Part shown: in pieces, positions 12,301 through 24,226 of the stretch
How positions within the stretch are numbered: the stretch's first letter is position 1
Layout of the letters: every line of letters begins with the position of its first letter
From: Luidia sarsii
Lineage: Eukaryota > Echinodermata > Asteroidea > Paxillosida > Luidiidae
Direction: 5' to 3'
Length of the DNA: 64,000 bases
Assembly (NCBI GenBank): GCA_949987565.1
Contig: OX465115.1
Location: 13,926,017-13,990,016 of the forward strand
Program-made: the position numbers and the translations under genes
Notes under the pieces: generated by a model
Seen by the model: the letters and a program-made list of their open reading frames with translations, nothing else
What the model was told of the DNA's origin: nothing
Database searches by the model: none

Positions 12301-13895
12301 TGTATGCACACAACAAGAAGAGCCATGTGTCGCCGGTTCGCCATTGATGAACATAGGGTACCAGATCACTCAAACGAGTAGGCCTATGGGCGCCATTCAC
12401 AGTGGAAAAAAAACTTTTCCACTACCCACATTGTAATTTCCCAACATCACAATGAGCACATTTCCCATGCCTCATGTCTGTGGTCGATAAACACTGATAG
12501 ACGTGTCGATTCACAGCAGTTGTTTTCTTAGGGTATTATGCATCATTGGGCAATGATATCGATGTCCCTGACTGTGTGATTGTGTAGAGGAGTGCGCTTG
12601 ATAGTTTACATTGCCAGTGCCACATGAATAGCGTGGCAGGGTTCCAAAGGGCATTGCAACATGACCTTAACGAGGAAGGAAATGCGACCAGAAAATAGGA
12701 AATCGGTCTGACAAAGACATTACAGAATAGGCTGTGCATACACCGTTAAAGCCCCTACATAACATTGGTATTAAGATCGAAAAACAGAAATGTTCACAGT
12801 TTTTACATGAAACTTATACAGTTTGAAGATGGTTATGGTATATAGAAACCTCTCACTGAAATATTTCTGCCTAAAATGTTGTATTTTGGGAGAAATGAGT
12901 AAAAGAAATAGTTTACGTCTCACCGTGATCTAAACTATTTTTCGGAACAGTGCGGCGATGAACGCTGCATTTTCGCGAAACAAATGAAGCGATTTTCTCG
13001 AGACTCGGTTGGCGGATTGAGCTGACATTTTCACAGGTGTGCTATTTCATGCATATGTTGGATCAGACAACGTATGGTATGGATGCTATTCTTTGACCTC
13101 GACTAATGTTATGTAGGGGTTTTAAAGGGAGGGTACACCGATTTCCGAACATTCCGAATTGAAAAAATATGGTATTTACTCATTGGAAAGCTGGTAAAAA
13201 TATAACAAATTCTCTGAATTTGTAGTGCACGGAATGCTTCTGTCTTCAAGATTTGTGTATGGATTTCCAACGACCACTTTCCAACCCCTAAATCCTGATG
13301 ACTTCACTCCGTGGTTGGTATAGCAATGCGTGAGTCACTTGCCACGGCGCGACGTCACTACTATATGGCGGTTGCATTGGCCGTTTATGAAATGAAGGCT
13401 TAGGCTCGGGCTCAGGCTTCGTCTCCGTCTGACAAAACTTGACAATCCAGGTCGTGGTTCGTTTCCAAATTTGGCTTGATAAATGATATAGGTACAGAGT
13501 ATTCCCCCAAAGAAACTGGGGCCAAACGCTTGTTTTTTAGATGCCTGTGATAATTATAACGAGTAAGATCATTATGACCGAAGCCTATAAGCCCGAGCCT
13601 AAGCCCTTCATTTCGTGTACGTGCTTTTCCCGGCCATGACCAGTGGATTTGGGCACGACCTCTTGTGCTGGATTTAACGGGCCTATATGTCTGTTTGTTT
13701 GTTTGTCTTTCTCTCCTCCTATCAGCACCCGGTTACCAGGGAGACTCGACAGACGCCCGCAGGATTCTGAAGGAGGCCCGCCACATCCTGGAGACAAAGT
13801 TCGGCGTGCTGTACTCCACCGTGCAGATCGAGTACAGCGACGACAACACGACCTACAAGTGTGCTCGGGCGGCCGCCCAGTCGGCGCACGCCTAG
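6183..13895 (+). CDS. SLC30A2: Zinc transporter, SLC30A2/3/8 (ZnT2/3/8)-like, 7 exons
   Basis: Cation diffusion facilitator that would move Zn2+ out of the cytosol into vesicles or out of the cell in exchange for protons. Exons: 6183-6369, 7740-7886, 9204-9357, 10193-10379, 10998-11103, 11833-11967, 13726-13895. All junctions are GT-AG and in phase, giving 361 aa, close to the usual ZnT2/ZnT8 length. Six hydrophobic segments run from about residue 43 to 255. The two zinc-site HxxxD motifs are visible: HMLVD (H78/D82, TM2) and HVVGD (H204/D208, TM5). The cytosolic loop between TM4 and TM5 has a short His cluster, HSHEHSEHE (186-194). The C-terminal domain carries HSLRIW, matching HSLHIW of vertebrate family members. 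The start was chosen at the ATG before TAIEERERL; an in-frame ATG at 6111 and 5' non-coding exons remain possible. The symbol marks the ZnT2/3/8 group, not proven orthology. Confidence 0.9.
6671..7141. mobile_element. ~470-bp non-autonomous TIR element, copy 2
   Basis: Same termini and interior as 3366-3834. It lies inside intron 1 of the zinc transporter gene, in the same orientation. Flanks read CATTT on both sides, a possible target duplication. Confidence 0.85.
7740..7886 (+). CDS. SLC30A2: ZnT-like exon 2 (TM2, zinc site half A)
   Basis: Starts after TTGCAG and reads GYVAHSLAVMTDAAHMLVD, the family signature with H78 and D82. It ends at GWHRA with donor GTTGTT, phase 1. Confidence 0.92.
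8880..9056. repeat. Degenerate telomere-like repeat tract (TTAGGG variants)
   Basis: Many GGGTTAGGGTT, GGTTACGG and GGTTTGGG units in intron 2 of the zinc transporter; a shorter patch occurs at 8220-8246. Confidence 0.75.
9204..9357 (+). CDS. SLC30A2: ZnT-like exon 3 (TM3-TM4)
   Basis: Reads EVLGALFSVLLIWIMTGVLI onward, aligning with EILGALLSILCIWVVTGVLVYLA of ZnT8. The GTGAGT donor at 9358 splits the Met codon. Confidence 0.92.
9450..9752. repeat. (GGGTT/GGGAT)n minisatellite
   Basis: Pentanucleotide array of about 60 units in intron 3, all G-runs on the + strand. It has strong G-quadruplex potential and lies just downstream of the exon 3 donor. Confidence 0.95.
9829..10190. repeat. Pyrimidine (CT/CCCT) tract before exon 4
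   Basis: About 360 bp of nearly pure C/T running straight into the exon 4 acceptor, with an internal ~110-bp duplication. Confidence 0.95.
10193..10379 (+). CDS. SLC30A2: ZnT-like exon 4 (His loop, TM5, zinc site half B)
   Basis: Follows a 360-bp pyrimidine tract ending in CTAG. It contains the HSHEHSEHE loop and TM5 with LHVVGDVIQS (H204/D208). Donor is GTAAGC. Confidence 0.92.
10998..11103 (+). CDS. SLC30A2: ZnT-like exon 5 (TM6)
   Basis: Reads PNWTIIDPILTIIFSVLVFL (TM6) and ends DIIQVLME, like the LLMEG junction of ZnT8. Donor is GTAATA, phase 1. Confidence 0.9.
11170..11365 (+). mobile_element. tRNA-derived SINE-like element
   Basis: 5' part with GACTGGCGCCCCCACCCC and CTAGTTGACTATTTGGGAAG, then GGATAGCTCGGATTGCGAGA (box A-like), GGGTTCAAGACC (box B-like) and tail CAGTCAACTTTGTCTTTGC. 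In intron 5 of the zinc transporter. Confidence 0.75.
11833..11967 (+). CDS. SLC30A2: ZnT-like exon 6 (C-terminal domain, first half)
   Basis: Encodes the cytosolic domain strand/helix with VEGVHSLRIWSLTTG. This region dimerises in the family and contains the position of the human ZnT8 R325W polymorphism. Donor is GTACGA, phase 1. Confidence 0.9.
12750..13121. mobile_element. TTAA-flanked MITE, copy D (divergent)
   Basis: CCCCTACATAACATTGG and CTAATGTTATGTAGGGG form terminal inverted repeats; TTAA lies directly on both sides. In intron 6 of the zinc transporter. Confidence 0.85.
13381..13615. repeat. Fold-back element, 'GAAGGCTTAGGCTCGGGCT' family
   Basis: Arms AAATGAAGGCTTAGGCTCG and CCCGAGCCTAAGCCCTTCAT. 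Others at 16021 and 22637. Confidence 0.8.
13726..13895 (+). CDS. SLC30A2: ZnT-like exon 7 (C-terminus, stop)
   Basis: Encodes a helix (ARRILKEARHILETKFG) and strand (STVQIEY), then a short tail KCARAAAQSAHA and TAG. The Cys-rich end of vertebrate ZnT2/ZnT8 is reduced to one Cys. Confidence 0.9.
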
Positions 13896-14943
13896 GGCAC
13901 AGCCGTAGCCATAGCCGTAGCCCCCTCCCCCTCCTTAGTATAGCCACTGATTTGAAAAGTGGCTGCCTAATACACTGTGTGTATATGGGGAACAGCAGCA
14001 TCTGGATCAAAAGCTGTACTCGGTCCATGTACGATTCGTGTATTATACGCCATCAGTAATTGTTTCGTGTTTCCTTCTCATAATAGGTCCCCCCCCACTA
14101 GTCTTCCCATAGGATTATCCTCCCCTATAGGATTATCTATCCCGCCTTCCCACCTCAGTGACCTAAGTCCCCTTAGGATAATCCTCCCCAGAGGATCATC
14201 TTTCCCGCCTTCCCGTGTCAGCGACCACCGGCACATAAGGAGTTCCACCACCGAGTCCAAGACATTCTCCTGGTGACGGCCAGAGCATACTGGTCGAAAA
14301 CCTTCCTATAGCTTCTCATAATAATTAGCTTTTTTTGCTGTTGTGCTCCGGCAACAACTACCATTCTAATTATTATTAATATTTAAGTCATTTGTGTAGG
14401 GCAAATTCCACAGCACAAAAGCACTTTACACTCAAACTGACGAACGCTTAAAACATTAAAAATGAGTAATTGAGCGAAACATGCACATGTATTTGCATGG
14501 ATAAACTGAACATGTCAACAAGAAAATATAAATAGAAACATATTATGACTTCCCTGACTGACAGATAGAATTTAATAATCGTCAAAAAGTGCAGAATTCC
14601 TGTGCTCGACTGATTTGTGTAAGTCACTTCTCGGTATATACATGTACAGTCTTCGTGGTTCCAATGGTGACACTATTTTGGGTTACCCTATTATATTCGC
14701 CGTACTAAAGTTAGTCTTGGGAATCGTGCCTTTGTTAATATGCTTTGTTAATATGACTTTGGAATGACCTTCCTATTCACGTTAGGAGAGCTGACAGTCT
14801 GACCACTTTTAAGGTCACTGTTAAAAACTGCATCTTTTGAAACCGTTTTTTCTTTACTTCATGTAATTACACTGAATAATAATAAGGGTGATATACAAAA
14901 ATGGTGCAAACTGGTTACTGACTAAAATTACCAAAATGTAAAT
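13896..14943. other. 3' flank of the zinc transporter, no gene seen
   Basis: AT-rich, with a partial copy at 14268-14310 of the repeat that elsewhere carries the histone-type stem-loop (GACGGCCAGAGCATACTGGT). No convincing polyadenylation signal stands out. Confidence 0.4.
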
Positions 14944-15129
14944 CTTAAAATTTAGTGGGCCTGACGTTTCGATCCTAGCAGGACCTTTCTCAAAGGCAGA
15001 GTGAGAAAGGTCCTGCTAGGACCTGCTTTCTCACTCCTGAGTGAGAAAGCTTTCTCACTCTGAGAGCTTTCTCACTCTGCCTTTGAGAAAGGTCCTGCTA
15101 GGATCGAAACGTCAGGCCCACTAAATTTA
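14944..15129. repeat. Fold-back element, 'CGATCCTAGCAGGACC' family
   Basis: Two long arms CTTAAAATTTAGTGGGCC and GGCCCACTAAATTT with amplified GAGAAAGGTCCTGCTAGG segments between. Confidence 0.85.
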
Positions 15130-15464
15130 TGAATAATAATTATTCAGTAAAATATCGAAGGCGGCACTAAAATCAAGCAAAACTTACAGGGAGACTCGCT
15201 GTTTATCCATATTCATGTTGCCCCAGCATTGTACTTTATGTTTTATACCATACATTTTTTTATACCCTACAGTTTTAAGTTCTACCATACATCTGTCTCT
15301 TCTTTCTATACTTTACAGTAGTGTTCGATACAAAAGTAATGCATTAGGTTTTCGTCCAGAGTGTAGAGCTAGAGGTGAAAAGCACAGATTAACTTCGATG
15401 AGCAGCTGTTGGAAATTATACTAAATACAAAGGATGTGGGAGAGAAATTAATACAAATGTTTAA

Positions 15465-15825
15465 AGGCTCAATACAACATCGGGAAGATCGGAAAACATT
15501 GATGTCCACATATTTCCTTCTAATTTACACAGTTTGTAGCATGATAGAATCCTCATGTTGAAATCTTACGGTCTGATCTGGGATGCTGTACTTTTGAATT
15601 TTTCACTCAGAAAATTAATCGAGAAATAGTTTATTACTCGCAAGCAATGAACTATTTCTTACACTACAGGATGGTACAAAAACCATGACCGTTTTTTACC
15701 AGTTTCTACTTTCTCAGATTTGAGCTAAAACCTTCGCAGGATTGCTTTTTTGGGATGTTTAATGGTTTAACACACAAACTGTGGCAATCTTTTGACCTTT
15801 ACCAATGTTGTATAGGGCCTTTGAA
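15465..15825. mobile_element. TTAA-flanked MITE, copy B
   Basis: AGGCTCAATACAACATCGGG to CCAATGTTGTATAGGGCCT; TTAA at 15461-15464 and 15826-15829. Confidence 0.85.
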
Positions 15826-16020
15826 TTAAGAATAGTAGTTACCTTAGTTATAATAAATTGAAACTCTTTGATTGCAAGTACGGGTCGCGGTCATGCATGG
15901 TATGTACGGTCAAAGTCATGGCTATGCCCATGATATACATGTGTGTATTATGGTCGGGGTCGTGGTTATTGTCGTTTGTCACTGTCGCTGCCATCGTCCT
16001 GGGTCGTTATGGTCGTCATA

Positions 16021-16256
16021 GGCCGTTTTCGAAATGAAGGCTTATGCTTCAGTAATATTTCTCTTACCCATTATAATATCACATGCATTATAGAATAAAG
16101 CGTTTGGCCCAAGTTTCTCGGGGAATACCCCTGTACCTATCAAGGCAACAAACCTTCAAATTATTCGGAAACAAACCTCAACCTGTATTTTCAGGTTTTG
16201 TCAGACGGAGACGAAACCTGACTACGAGCCTAAGCCTTCGATTAAAAAACGGCCAT
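16021..16256. repeat. Fold-back element, 'GAAGGCTTAGGCTCGGGCT' family
   Basis: GGCCGTTTTCGAAATGAAGG and GAGCCTAAGCCTTCGATT bracket an interior shared with 13381 and 22637. Flanked by an imperfect direct repeat containing GTATATTATGGTCGGGGTCG. Confidence 0.75.
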
Positions 16257-16620
16257 ATATAGTCATGGCTATGCCCATAGTATATTATGGTCGGGGTCGT
16301 GGTTATTGTCGTTGTCACTGTCGCAGCCTTCGTCCTGGGTCGTTATGGTCGTAGTCATGGTCCTGTCGTGCGGTCATGGCCCTACTGATCCTGATTTGTT
16401 ATTCTTATTATAATGGTCGTGGCGAAAGAGTTCTTATATATTTTTTTTTAATCATTGTGTGTACGATAACTGTGTCCGTCTAGCTTTCTCATAATCATTA
16501 GAATAGAACACGGGTTTATCATTAACAAGTCGCAGTTGTGTCTCTGGGTGGGTGCGATTAGGATCGAAACCACGCGCTGCATTTTCGTTGGAGATTTTGA
16601 CATTTTCAGGTATGGCAGTA

Positions 16621-16817
16621 TTAGGCCTCTTGTCAAAAAGATCATCGGTTGGGTATCAGATTACTTGACCCGTCCGATGTCGTTTCAACCGGATAGCCAT
16701 CGTGTATTTTTCAAACCCAGAGTCCAGTACAATCGGCTTTCTACCGGGGGAAATTGTATCGGTCGGATGAATTCAACCGGCACCCAACCGACGATCTTTT
16801 TGACAAGAGGCCTAATA
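16621..16817. mobile_element. ~195-bp MITE, copy 1
   Basis: TIRs AGGCCTCTTGTCAAAAAGAT and ATCTTTTTGACAAGAGGCCT; nearly identical copy at 46281-46472. Confidence 0.88.
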
Positions 16818-16976
16818 TAATAGTAGCTTGCAATAATGATGTATAGTAGATAAATTGGAGGTACTTCTCTGTGGTTGGAGTGACTATAACCGCGGGTCGC
16901 TATGGCAGCGTTGGTTGGTTGTGTGCGGTTGTCACAGAGTGTGGGAGAGGTATGAGACCTACAATTCTGTCTCTGT

Positions 16977-17218
16977 CCCTTTTCCAAAACCCGGCTTAGG
17001 CTCCGGCTTCGACTTCGTCTCGGCTATCCAAAAGCTGAAAAAACCCAGGTTGGAGTTCTTTGTTGAAGTTGAAGCTGTGCGGTCTTTTTTTCAAAATACT
17101 GTGCAGAATTTTTAAAAAAACCAAGCCAGGGGCCTCCCATTCTCTTGTACTTTAAAATATATGACAGAAATTGTGACAAAGCCGGAGCCTGAGCCTAAGC
17201 CGTGTTTTGGAAAGGGGC
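16977..17218. repeat. Fold-back, related 'GGCTTAGGCTCCGGC' type
   Basis: Arms CCCTTTTCCAAAACCCGGCT and CCGTGTTTTGGAAAGGGG enclose about 190 bp. Confidence 0.7.
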
Positions 17219-18679
17219 CTTTGAAGAGGTGCTATTACTATTAGTATTAGGATCAATACCACGCACTCTATTCGTTTGAGAGTTTGACATTTCAGGTTAC
17301 TTATAACAGTAAGTAGCTTGGAGCAATTGTTGTCAGTTTTATCATAGTAAATAAATGGCTGGAGCGACTTATGCCTGAAGAAAATGACAAAGCGAAAGTT
17401 CGGTCAGCGAGATCTGTAATAAAAGGAAATTGAAGTTTCTGACGTACAACTGTACAGCTGTGGGACATAAATTATTGCTTGCACATTGCTTGCAACAGTC
17501 AGTGGTGTATTTATCTTAGTAAATAAAATGCGAGGCCCTTCTCTATGGTTGGAGCGACTTAGCCTAAAGAAAATGACAAAGCGAAAGTTCAGTCAGCGAA
17601 ATCTGTAATGAAAGGACATTGAAGTTTCTGACGTTTAACTGTGTGGGATACTTATTGTAGCCGCCTGTGCCTCGCGCTATTTTGTAATTTCCCCTACAGC
17701 ATATTAATGTGACGAGGATTGGCACACGACGACTATTTATTGTTTGATGTTCATGCAACGTTCGTCAGATTACCGAAATTGAGTGTCCAATATCGAACGG
17801 TCCGTGTGCGTACGTGTGTACGAGCGTGTACGCAGTCGTCCTGGCAGCCATCGAGTAGCAGTTTACGGACCAGGGAAAGGCCCGCACACGACATGTACGC
17901 ATCATCATTCGAGGTACGGGCGAGGGACTATGGCTTGCTCAAGGCTCAAGCTATATGAGAGGAGAAAGGGGCTGCATTTCGCTTGCAACGGTGTTGCGCA
18001 AAGCAGCATACAATATTTTTGGAAGGCTGACTTTAGATTTCTTTATCGTCGGCCAACGCCTTGAATAAGGCTATCCCTGGTGACGCGTGATTCGTGTACT
18101 GGCGACACCGCCACCTTGGGAACTGTAACCCCGGGCAACGCTTTTGTGTGTGGTTGTCACAGAGCGTGAGACCCATACAATGTCTTTCAGAAGGTGGTAT
18201 CAGTATTATAAATTATAGAATCGAAACCACGCGCTCTATTTTCGTTTGAGTTTATGACATTTCAGGCTGCTTATAATAACAGTAAGGTAGCGCGCACCAT
18301 TTTTATTTTGGTAATTGCAGTAAATAATATCGGCTTTGAATACTGTGTGTTAACACGTTGTAGTATCTGCGCCCGTATTAGGTTCTGCTCAACGAACGCA
18401 GTTCTCCTTCTCTGCCAAATCAGAATGAATCGAAAAGTCGTCGTTGACAAGTTCATTGTCGGGAAAAAGGGGAATTTGCTTCGTAATTGTTTGTTTAAGG
18501 AGGGGGGGATGATATTGGGGATTTTTTTTGTTAGGCGCGTCTGGGGCTAAATTGTACAAAAGCCAATGTCTGCGCTGTGTCAATAACACTCAGTGTGTTT
18601 AGTCGTGTTTGCTGCAGAAACGAAAGGTTCCCCTGCAATATTTTGGTAGTGGGAACCTGGTGACGAGCAGGGACCAACC

Positions 18680-19255
18680 TGGGACCAATTCAATCGAGCC
18701 AAAACTTGCTTCAGCACAAAAAGTCACGACTCACGAGACTATTTTTGCCAGCCCAAACTTTACTTTTGTTTGATGCTAAGTCAAGAGCAATTGACATCAC
18801 ATCGTAATGTGTCTTGTAATGTCGCTTACACGGGAAAGATTTCCCACGCTTTGCTGATTCTCGCGCTTAAAGGACCAATACAACATTGGGAAGATCGGAA
18901 AACATCGATGTCCACATATTTCCTTATAATTTGCACAGTTTATAGATGGTCATGATAAAATCCTAATGTTGAAATCTTACGGTCTGGGATGAAGTACTTC
19001 ACGAGAAATTTTCACTCAAACATCGACAAGTAGTTTTTTTTTTTACTCGCGAGTAATAAACTATTTCTTACATTACGGAATGATGCGTGGGTTTCTTTTG
19101 CCTTTTTCTACTTTGTTCAGATTTCCATTTGAGCTCAAACTTTCGCAGGATTTCTTTTTTTGAATGTTCAATAGTTTAACAGACAAACTGTGACAATCTT
19201 TTGACCTTTACCAATGTTGTATAGGGCCTTTATTAAGCGGCTGTGTGAGATAGAG
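18680..19255. mobile_element. Older dispersed element interrupted by MITE copy C
   Basis: Left part matches 33395-34023 in outline (CACAAAAAGTCACGACTCAC, TTGACATCACATC, CGCTTACAC). The continuation TTAAGCGGCTGTGTGAGATA follows only after the inserted MITE. Confidence 0.7.
18871..19232. mobile_element. TTAA-flanked MITE, copy C (nested insertion)
   Basis: AGGACCAATACAACATTGGG to CCAATGTTGTATAGGGCC, with TTAA at 18867-18870 and 19233-19236. The uninterrupted site CGCTTAAGCAGCT is seen at 34021. Confidence 0.88.
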
Positions 19256-19299
19256 CCTTATTTGCAACGTTACTGTTTGGACACTTGAAAAATTGGTTT

Positions 19300-22200
19300 G
19301 GTGAGGTTTGTCACCAGCAACCGGTCAGTCGGAGAAGAGCTGTCGAAACCACGTGAGCCGCTACTTGGACAACATGGCAGCTTCCATCGGTAGTGCCGTG
19401 TCCGACCTCAATTGCTATGACCTCGGTTTATACATGACTCAATGGAAAGCCGTTTATACCTGGTGGCCTTCAGGCAAATCTCCTTTCCCGGCCATAGGCA
19501 GTACTTTCGGGCACGGCATAAGAGCGGCATCTCGAGGGGAAAACAAAACAAATTTCAACCGAAGAATATTAATGTAAATCTTGCCCGTCCTTATTATAAA
19601 TTATGAATTAAAAGTTGATACAAAAAAACGTTGCAAACTGCTCAAATGACCTGTAATACATCAATCTCAGATGCTGTCTGGCGTAGCGGGGAGAAACTGT
19701 GGATTAAGCCTCTCTGCACTATACAACCTCATGGCCATATTTCATATGTGGCTTACCTCTTTGATCCTCACCACCCTTCTGTTTGTTTTCCCTAATCTCC
19801 CCTCCCTTGGTCTACATCTGCATCCCACTCCCTTCCCTTTTGTCCTTCGTCTGTCATGACTGTGTGTCAAGGCTTTCCTTCCCCTGACTGTCTGTGTAAT
19901 AGTCCTTGTCGCTTTGCCTGTGAGAAAGGTCCTGCTATAGGATCGAAACGTCAGGCCCTCTAACTTTTGAGATTAAATTATGAATGATACAGGGAAAGGG
20001 GAGGAAAAGGAGGGATTATTATTGCTGCAGACAATGTAAGAGACGAAGCTATACATTGCTCACTGGAAAACACCAGCTCACTTCCTCACTTGGAGGGTCC
20101 CGATCGACCCCCCCCCCTCCATCCTCAGCAGATCCGTTGGGTCTTCCGTCCCAGCAACAAGAGGTCATCTAGTTCATCTAGGCCGCGGTTATGATCATTT
20201 CCCTCGGAGCCAGCCGGGCCACGATTTTGTTTCCGTACCACATTATTATGCGCTATAGGCCCTGTTATGTTTGTGCACGACAAAGTATGACTATTGGGCC
20301 TCAGGTAACACAGATTGTTCACGTAGGCCTACGTTGTATTCGCTGTGCAGAAATCCTTATTGTATGTGCAGAAAGCCTTATTGCCTGTGCAGAAAGCCTA
20401 TCCCTAGCTTTAACTTCAACTGGTAGAGCCTCCTCCCCTTGCCCCCACCCCGTAAATTGTTTGTGCACAAACATAATGGGCCCATAGCGAATAATTAATG
20501 TGGTACGGGAAACAAAATCACGACCGGGCCGGTCGACGTTGCACTGAACTGGCTGGTTGGCTTCTGCATAGGTATTAGTAACGCACCTAATGATGGGAGC
20601 CAGTGAGTCTGACCCCCCCCCCACCCCCCATTGTTTTTGGCAAGAGAAGAAAGAAAGTCTTCAAACGGATAGTTCGTCGCTTGCAGAAATTGTGTCGAAA
20701 TCTCGCCGCCGCGCTGACCGTATAGGCAATGTCTCTATGGGTTTCATGACGGGAACCAGTGAAATGATCAAATCGGGTTTTCCCGCCGGTTTACCATTTT
20801 CCTCATGCGCGAGGAAGGAAAAATAAACCTAACGCGCTATATACCCTGCCACAGTACTTTCGGTACAACGAACTTTCTCTGGCTGCATTTGGATCTCTAC
20901 GGAGAACCTGAAAGGACATTCGGTGAAAACAAACTCTACAACAGAGCACAAAATAATTCGTTGTCATTTCGTGCGCACGAAATCAGTTCGTGCCCACGAA
21001 ATGATTTCCTATACTCACGACATAATGAACCAAGTTTTTACATTGTTTTATTAGAATTTGTTTTCAACGAATGTCCTTTTAGAGGCTCCGTAGCGCTCAA
21101 TGTAAACGAGCCCGAATCGAAACTCCCCAATCATGGTCGCACATGGTGACGCGCCAGCATTCGTGACATTGCTAAAGCGCTTTTGCACACGTCACTGACA
21201 TGGCCAAGGGTCGCCAAGGGAAATCGAGACCCCTGTCGGTCGATCCCAGCTAGCTGAGGGACAAAGTTTTGAAACGGATCAACGATTCAAAAGGGAAGAA
21301 TTATTTTTAGTCTGTTCGGTGCAAGAAAAATATCCTTTGTCACCTGGGCCCTTGGATGGAGCTTTGGTTTATTGGTGCACGAAAAGAGGGCTTGCTTTAC
21401 GTCTGCACCGTATTATTTTCTTCCACTTAAGTGACTTCATTCGAGTCGGCAATTGAACCTATAGCTTGAGGTAGAAATAACACGACATTGATTCTACCAC
21501 TTAATGCATGGATTAATGCATGACCTTGCTCCGGCCGAGGTTCGTGGGCGCCTTTTGTTGAGGGACATATCAATTCCCGATTACGGTCCAGGGTGTGTAT
21601 ATTTTCTTTAGCGTATTGATCTTTACCGTTCTCATAGCCACAAGTCGTTGCCCCCTCCCCATCCCTGGCGTTACGGGACCTTTTTTTTTTTACAAGGTGG
21701 CTGATTGGCCAGGGTAGTGACGTACGTGTGGGCGCGAATCTATCATAGTGCCTTGTGGAGACCTAGTACAATAGGTTGAATTACTATAGGTCTGACAGGG
21801 AAATTGTAAAGGTGAATTAATAGGTCTCCATATCACAACTCTTTTCCACGAAGCTGGTATTTGGAAATAACTCAAAAGCGAGAAATTTGTGATAGGTATA
21901 GAATTCGTCACAAAGTGATATATTGACCTAAATAAGAGACATACGGTCCAAATTTCTACCCAGGAAAGTGGATGTGGTTGAAATGGCCGGCATTTTAAAA
22001 ACATATCGTGTCTCACTCGGTTGTAATTATGTTGGTATACAAGAAAACAATGCAATTTCCCCACAAGGATACAAAAGGTGAGTGTGTGCATGTACAGTAT
22101 ATGTGTGTACACAGTCTGCGTATATAATTATTATTATAGGTAACGTCCACTGAAACCAATACTGAGATCACATGATGATGATGACGATGAACGTGCATCG

Positions 22201-22636
22201 GCGGCGTGCGCATACAGTTTCCATTCTAGCTCTTCCAAAAAACAGCGGGGTTTCCCTGAAGTCCTGGCAGGGACCAACTTCGAAGACACCGCGAAGGGCT
22301 TCAGCACCAAACATATTTGTTTCAGGCAGAGCAAAAGAAACGCTGAAGCACGAAATCTCCCTCTTAGTAGAACTGAATAAAAAAAAACTAAAAAAACAAC
22401 AACTGGGATTTAGCTGGGATTTAACCATGCAAGATTTTGTTCGGGTTGTTTCTGCAGGCCTATGGCTTTATGCTGTAGAATTTATCGTGTGCACTATATC
22501 ACCCAGCGTACGGGCTAGGTATAATTATAGTAGCTGTAATGTAACGGAAATTGCCAGGGAGAATCTCATTGGAATAATGGTCGAATCAATGTTTGGTTGA
22601 TGAATGTATAAACAGCAAATGTAGCCCAGAGCCAGT
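19300..22636. other. Intergenic stretch, no gene recognised
   Basis: Contains a single fold-back arm at 19910-19972. A 142-codon frame at 22172-22600 starts in an ATG run and resembles nothing I know. Confidence 0.45.
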
Positions 22637-22890
22637 TATAGGCCGTTTTCGAAATGAAGGCTTAGGCTCGGGCTTAGGCTTCGGTCATATTCATCTTACT
22701 CGTTATAATGTCACAGGCATCTAAAAGCAAGCGTTAATGGTCCCGGTTTCTTGGTGAATACCCTGTACCTATCGAGCCAGCAAACCTTCAAAATCGGAAA
22801 CAAACCAAAACCTGGATTTTCAGATTTTTCCAGACAGAGAGGAAACGTGAGCCCGAGCCTTAGCCTTCATTTCGAAAACGGCCATAGAGA
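22637..22890. repeat. Fold-back element, 'GAAGGCTTAGGCTCGGGCT' family
   Basis: GGCCGTTTTCGAAATGAAGG and CCTTCATTTCGAAAACGGCC form near-perfect termini. Confidence 0.85.
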
Positions 22891-24226
22891 CTGAGCAGTG
22901 AGTAGAGCTCTATGAATCGGATTATGAATCGATGCGTTCGTAAAGCGCCCTCACCGAGGAAAGATGATACAGGCTGCAGGATTTATCGACATAGCCTGTT
23001 GTGTGCAAGCGCAAAGTAGTGCTTAGAGTGGGTATAGCGAGTTGGGTATTAATTATGTCACGTTTTGAATTCGCTTTTATTTTTTCTTCACATTATGGCA
23101 CAACATTGTGCATCAAACCCAATTTGGTTGTAGAAGTGGAGGGGTCCATCCCTAGTAGATCCTTACAGAAATTTGGCTTGGATACACATTTTGAGGGTGT
23201 TTTTATCTGGGGGTAATTAGCAAGAAATCTACTCTGCTAAGGGCCACACAAAAAAGAATCTGAGAGATGAAGGTCCAAACTACAATTTCCAGTATTGCTT
23301 CAAGAACTGAGAAACTTCTGAGTGTGGGATAATTGGCTTTGAAAGCGAGTGTTTTTGTACAGTGTTCAACGGGAGCTCGATTTAGTGTTCTGCAATCTGC
23401 ACCCAGCAACTTCGGGTATAAAGTGCGCCCTCATTTGGTGAAATATTAGTCGGAAACCCAGACTCCGGCTTCTACGTGAAGTCGGGGAGCCCGACTATTG
23501 GTGGCGCCTTGTATAAACTGTCAGTTGTATTGTGATAGGCGTAGGCGGAGTTCTACGGGTCTAAAAAATTAATAATATTTTGTAATATTATGGTACTTCC
23601 CTTCCCTCTACCTTCCACACACGTAGCGATGTACGTATACTTGATTTCTCACTTTCATAATTATGATATTAACCTTTATTGTGCAATGTTGAGCCGCACT
23701 GGATGTAGTTAGTTGAGCCTGTTTATTCAATTATTGTGTTAAATATTAATAAACTAAAGTTAAACTGTTATTAACTTATTCAGTTATTGATATTCAAGTT
23801 ATTGTTAATTTCCTTGCTCAATCAATGAAAGTCAATCTGACAAGTGACTACTGACTGTAGAAATAATGGTTAAAGTCTTAAACCCTCGGTTTGGTTCAAC
23901 CATTCTTCAGTAGTACAGTACTCAGTACAGTAGTACTACTACTACTTACTAGTAGTAGTAGTACTAGTAGTACCTCCATGGTTGGTTAAACTAAACCTAG
24001 ACTAGTTAGTTGCAGTAACCGTATTCCGTAACTGTAACCCTCATCCTCCAGAGGGTCAGAGGATGAGGGTTAACTTACGGCTACCGCAACTACTGAACTA
24101 GGTGTGTGACTGTGAGTGTGAGTGCGTGTACTCGGACAAACCCCAGAACTGTGGGGTCCTCCGTCCGCTGCTCTCCCTACGAACCCCACAGATAACGTTC
24201 ACATTTACTGCAGCACTAGGGCACAG
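22891..24226. other. Intergenic stretch, no gene recognised
   Basis: AT-rich; a self-complementary ACT/AGT trinucleotide patch at 23915-23975 and a GAGGGTCAGAGGATGAGGGTT direct/inverted patch near 24045. Confidence 0.4.

Larger units (their letters stand above)
16545..18300. repeat. Three degenerate copies of a ~100-bp dispersed repeat
   Basis: GATCGAAACCACGCGCTGCA and related text followed by GACATTTCAGG occur near 16561, 17253 and 18222; segments ending GCGACTTA.GCC also repeat at 17360 and 17545. No gene seen. Confidence 0.55.

Noticed and set aside
22172..22600. 142-codon frame in the intergenic region
   Set aside because: Starts in an ATG microsatellite run, no similarity recognised, no splice or promoter context.
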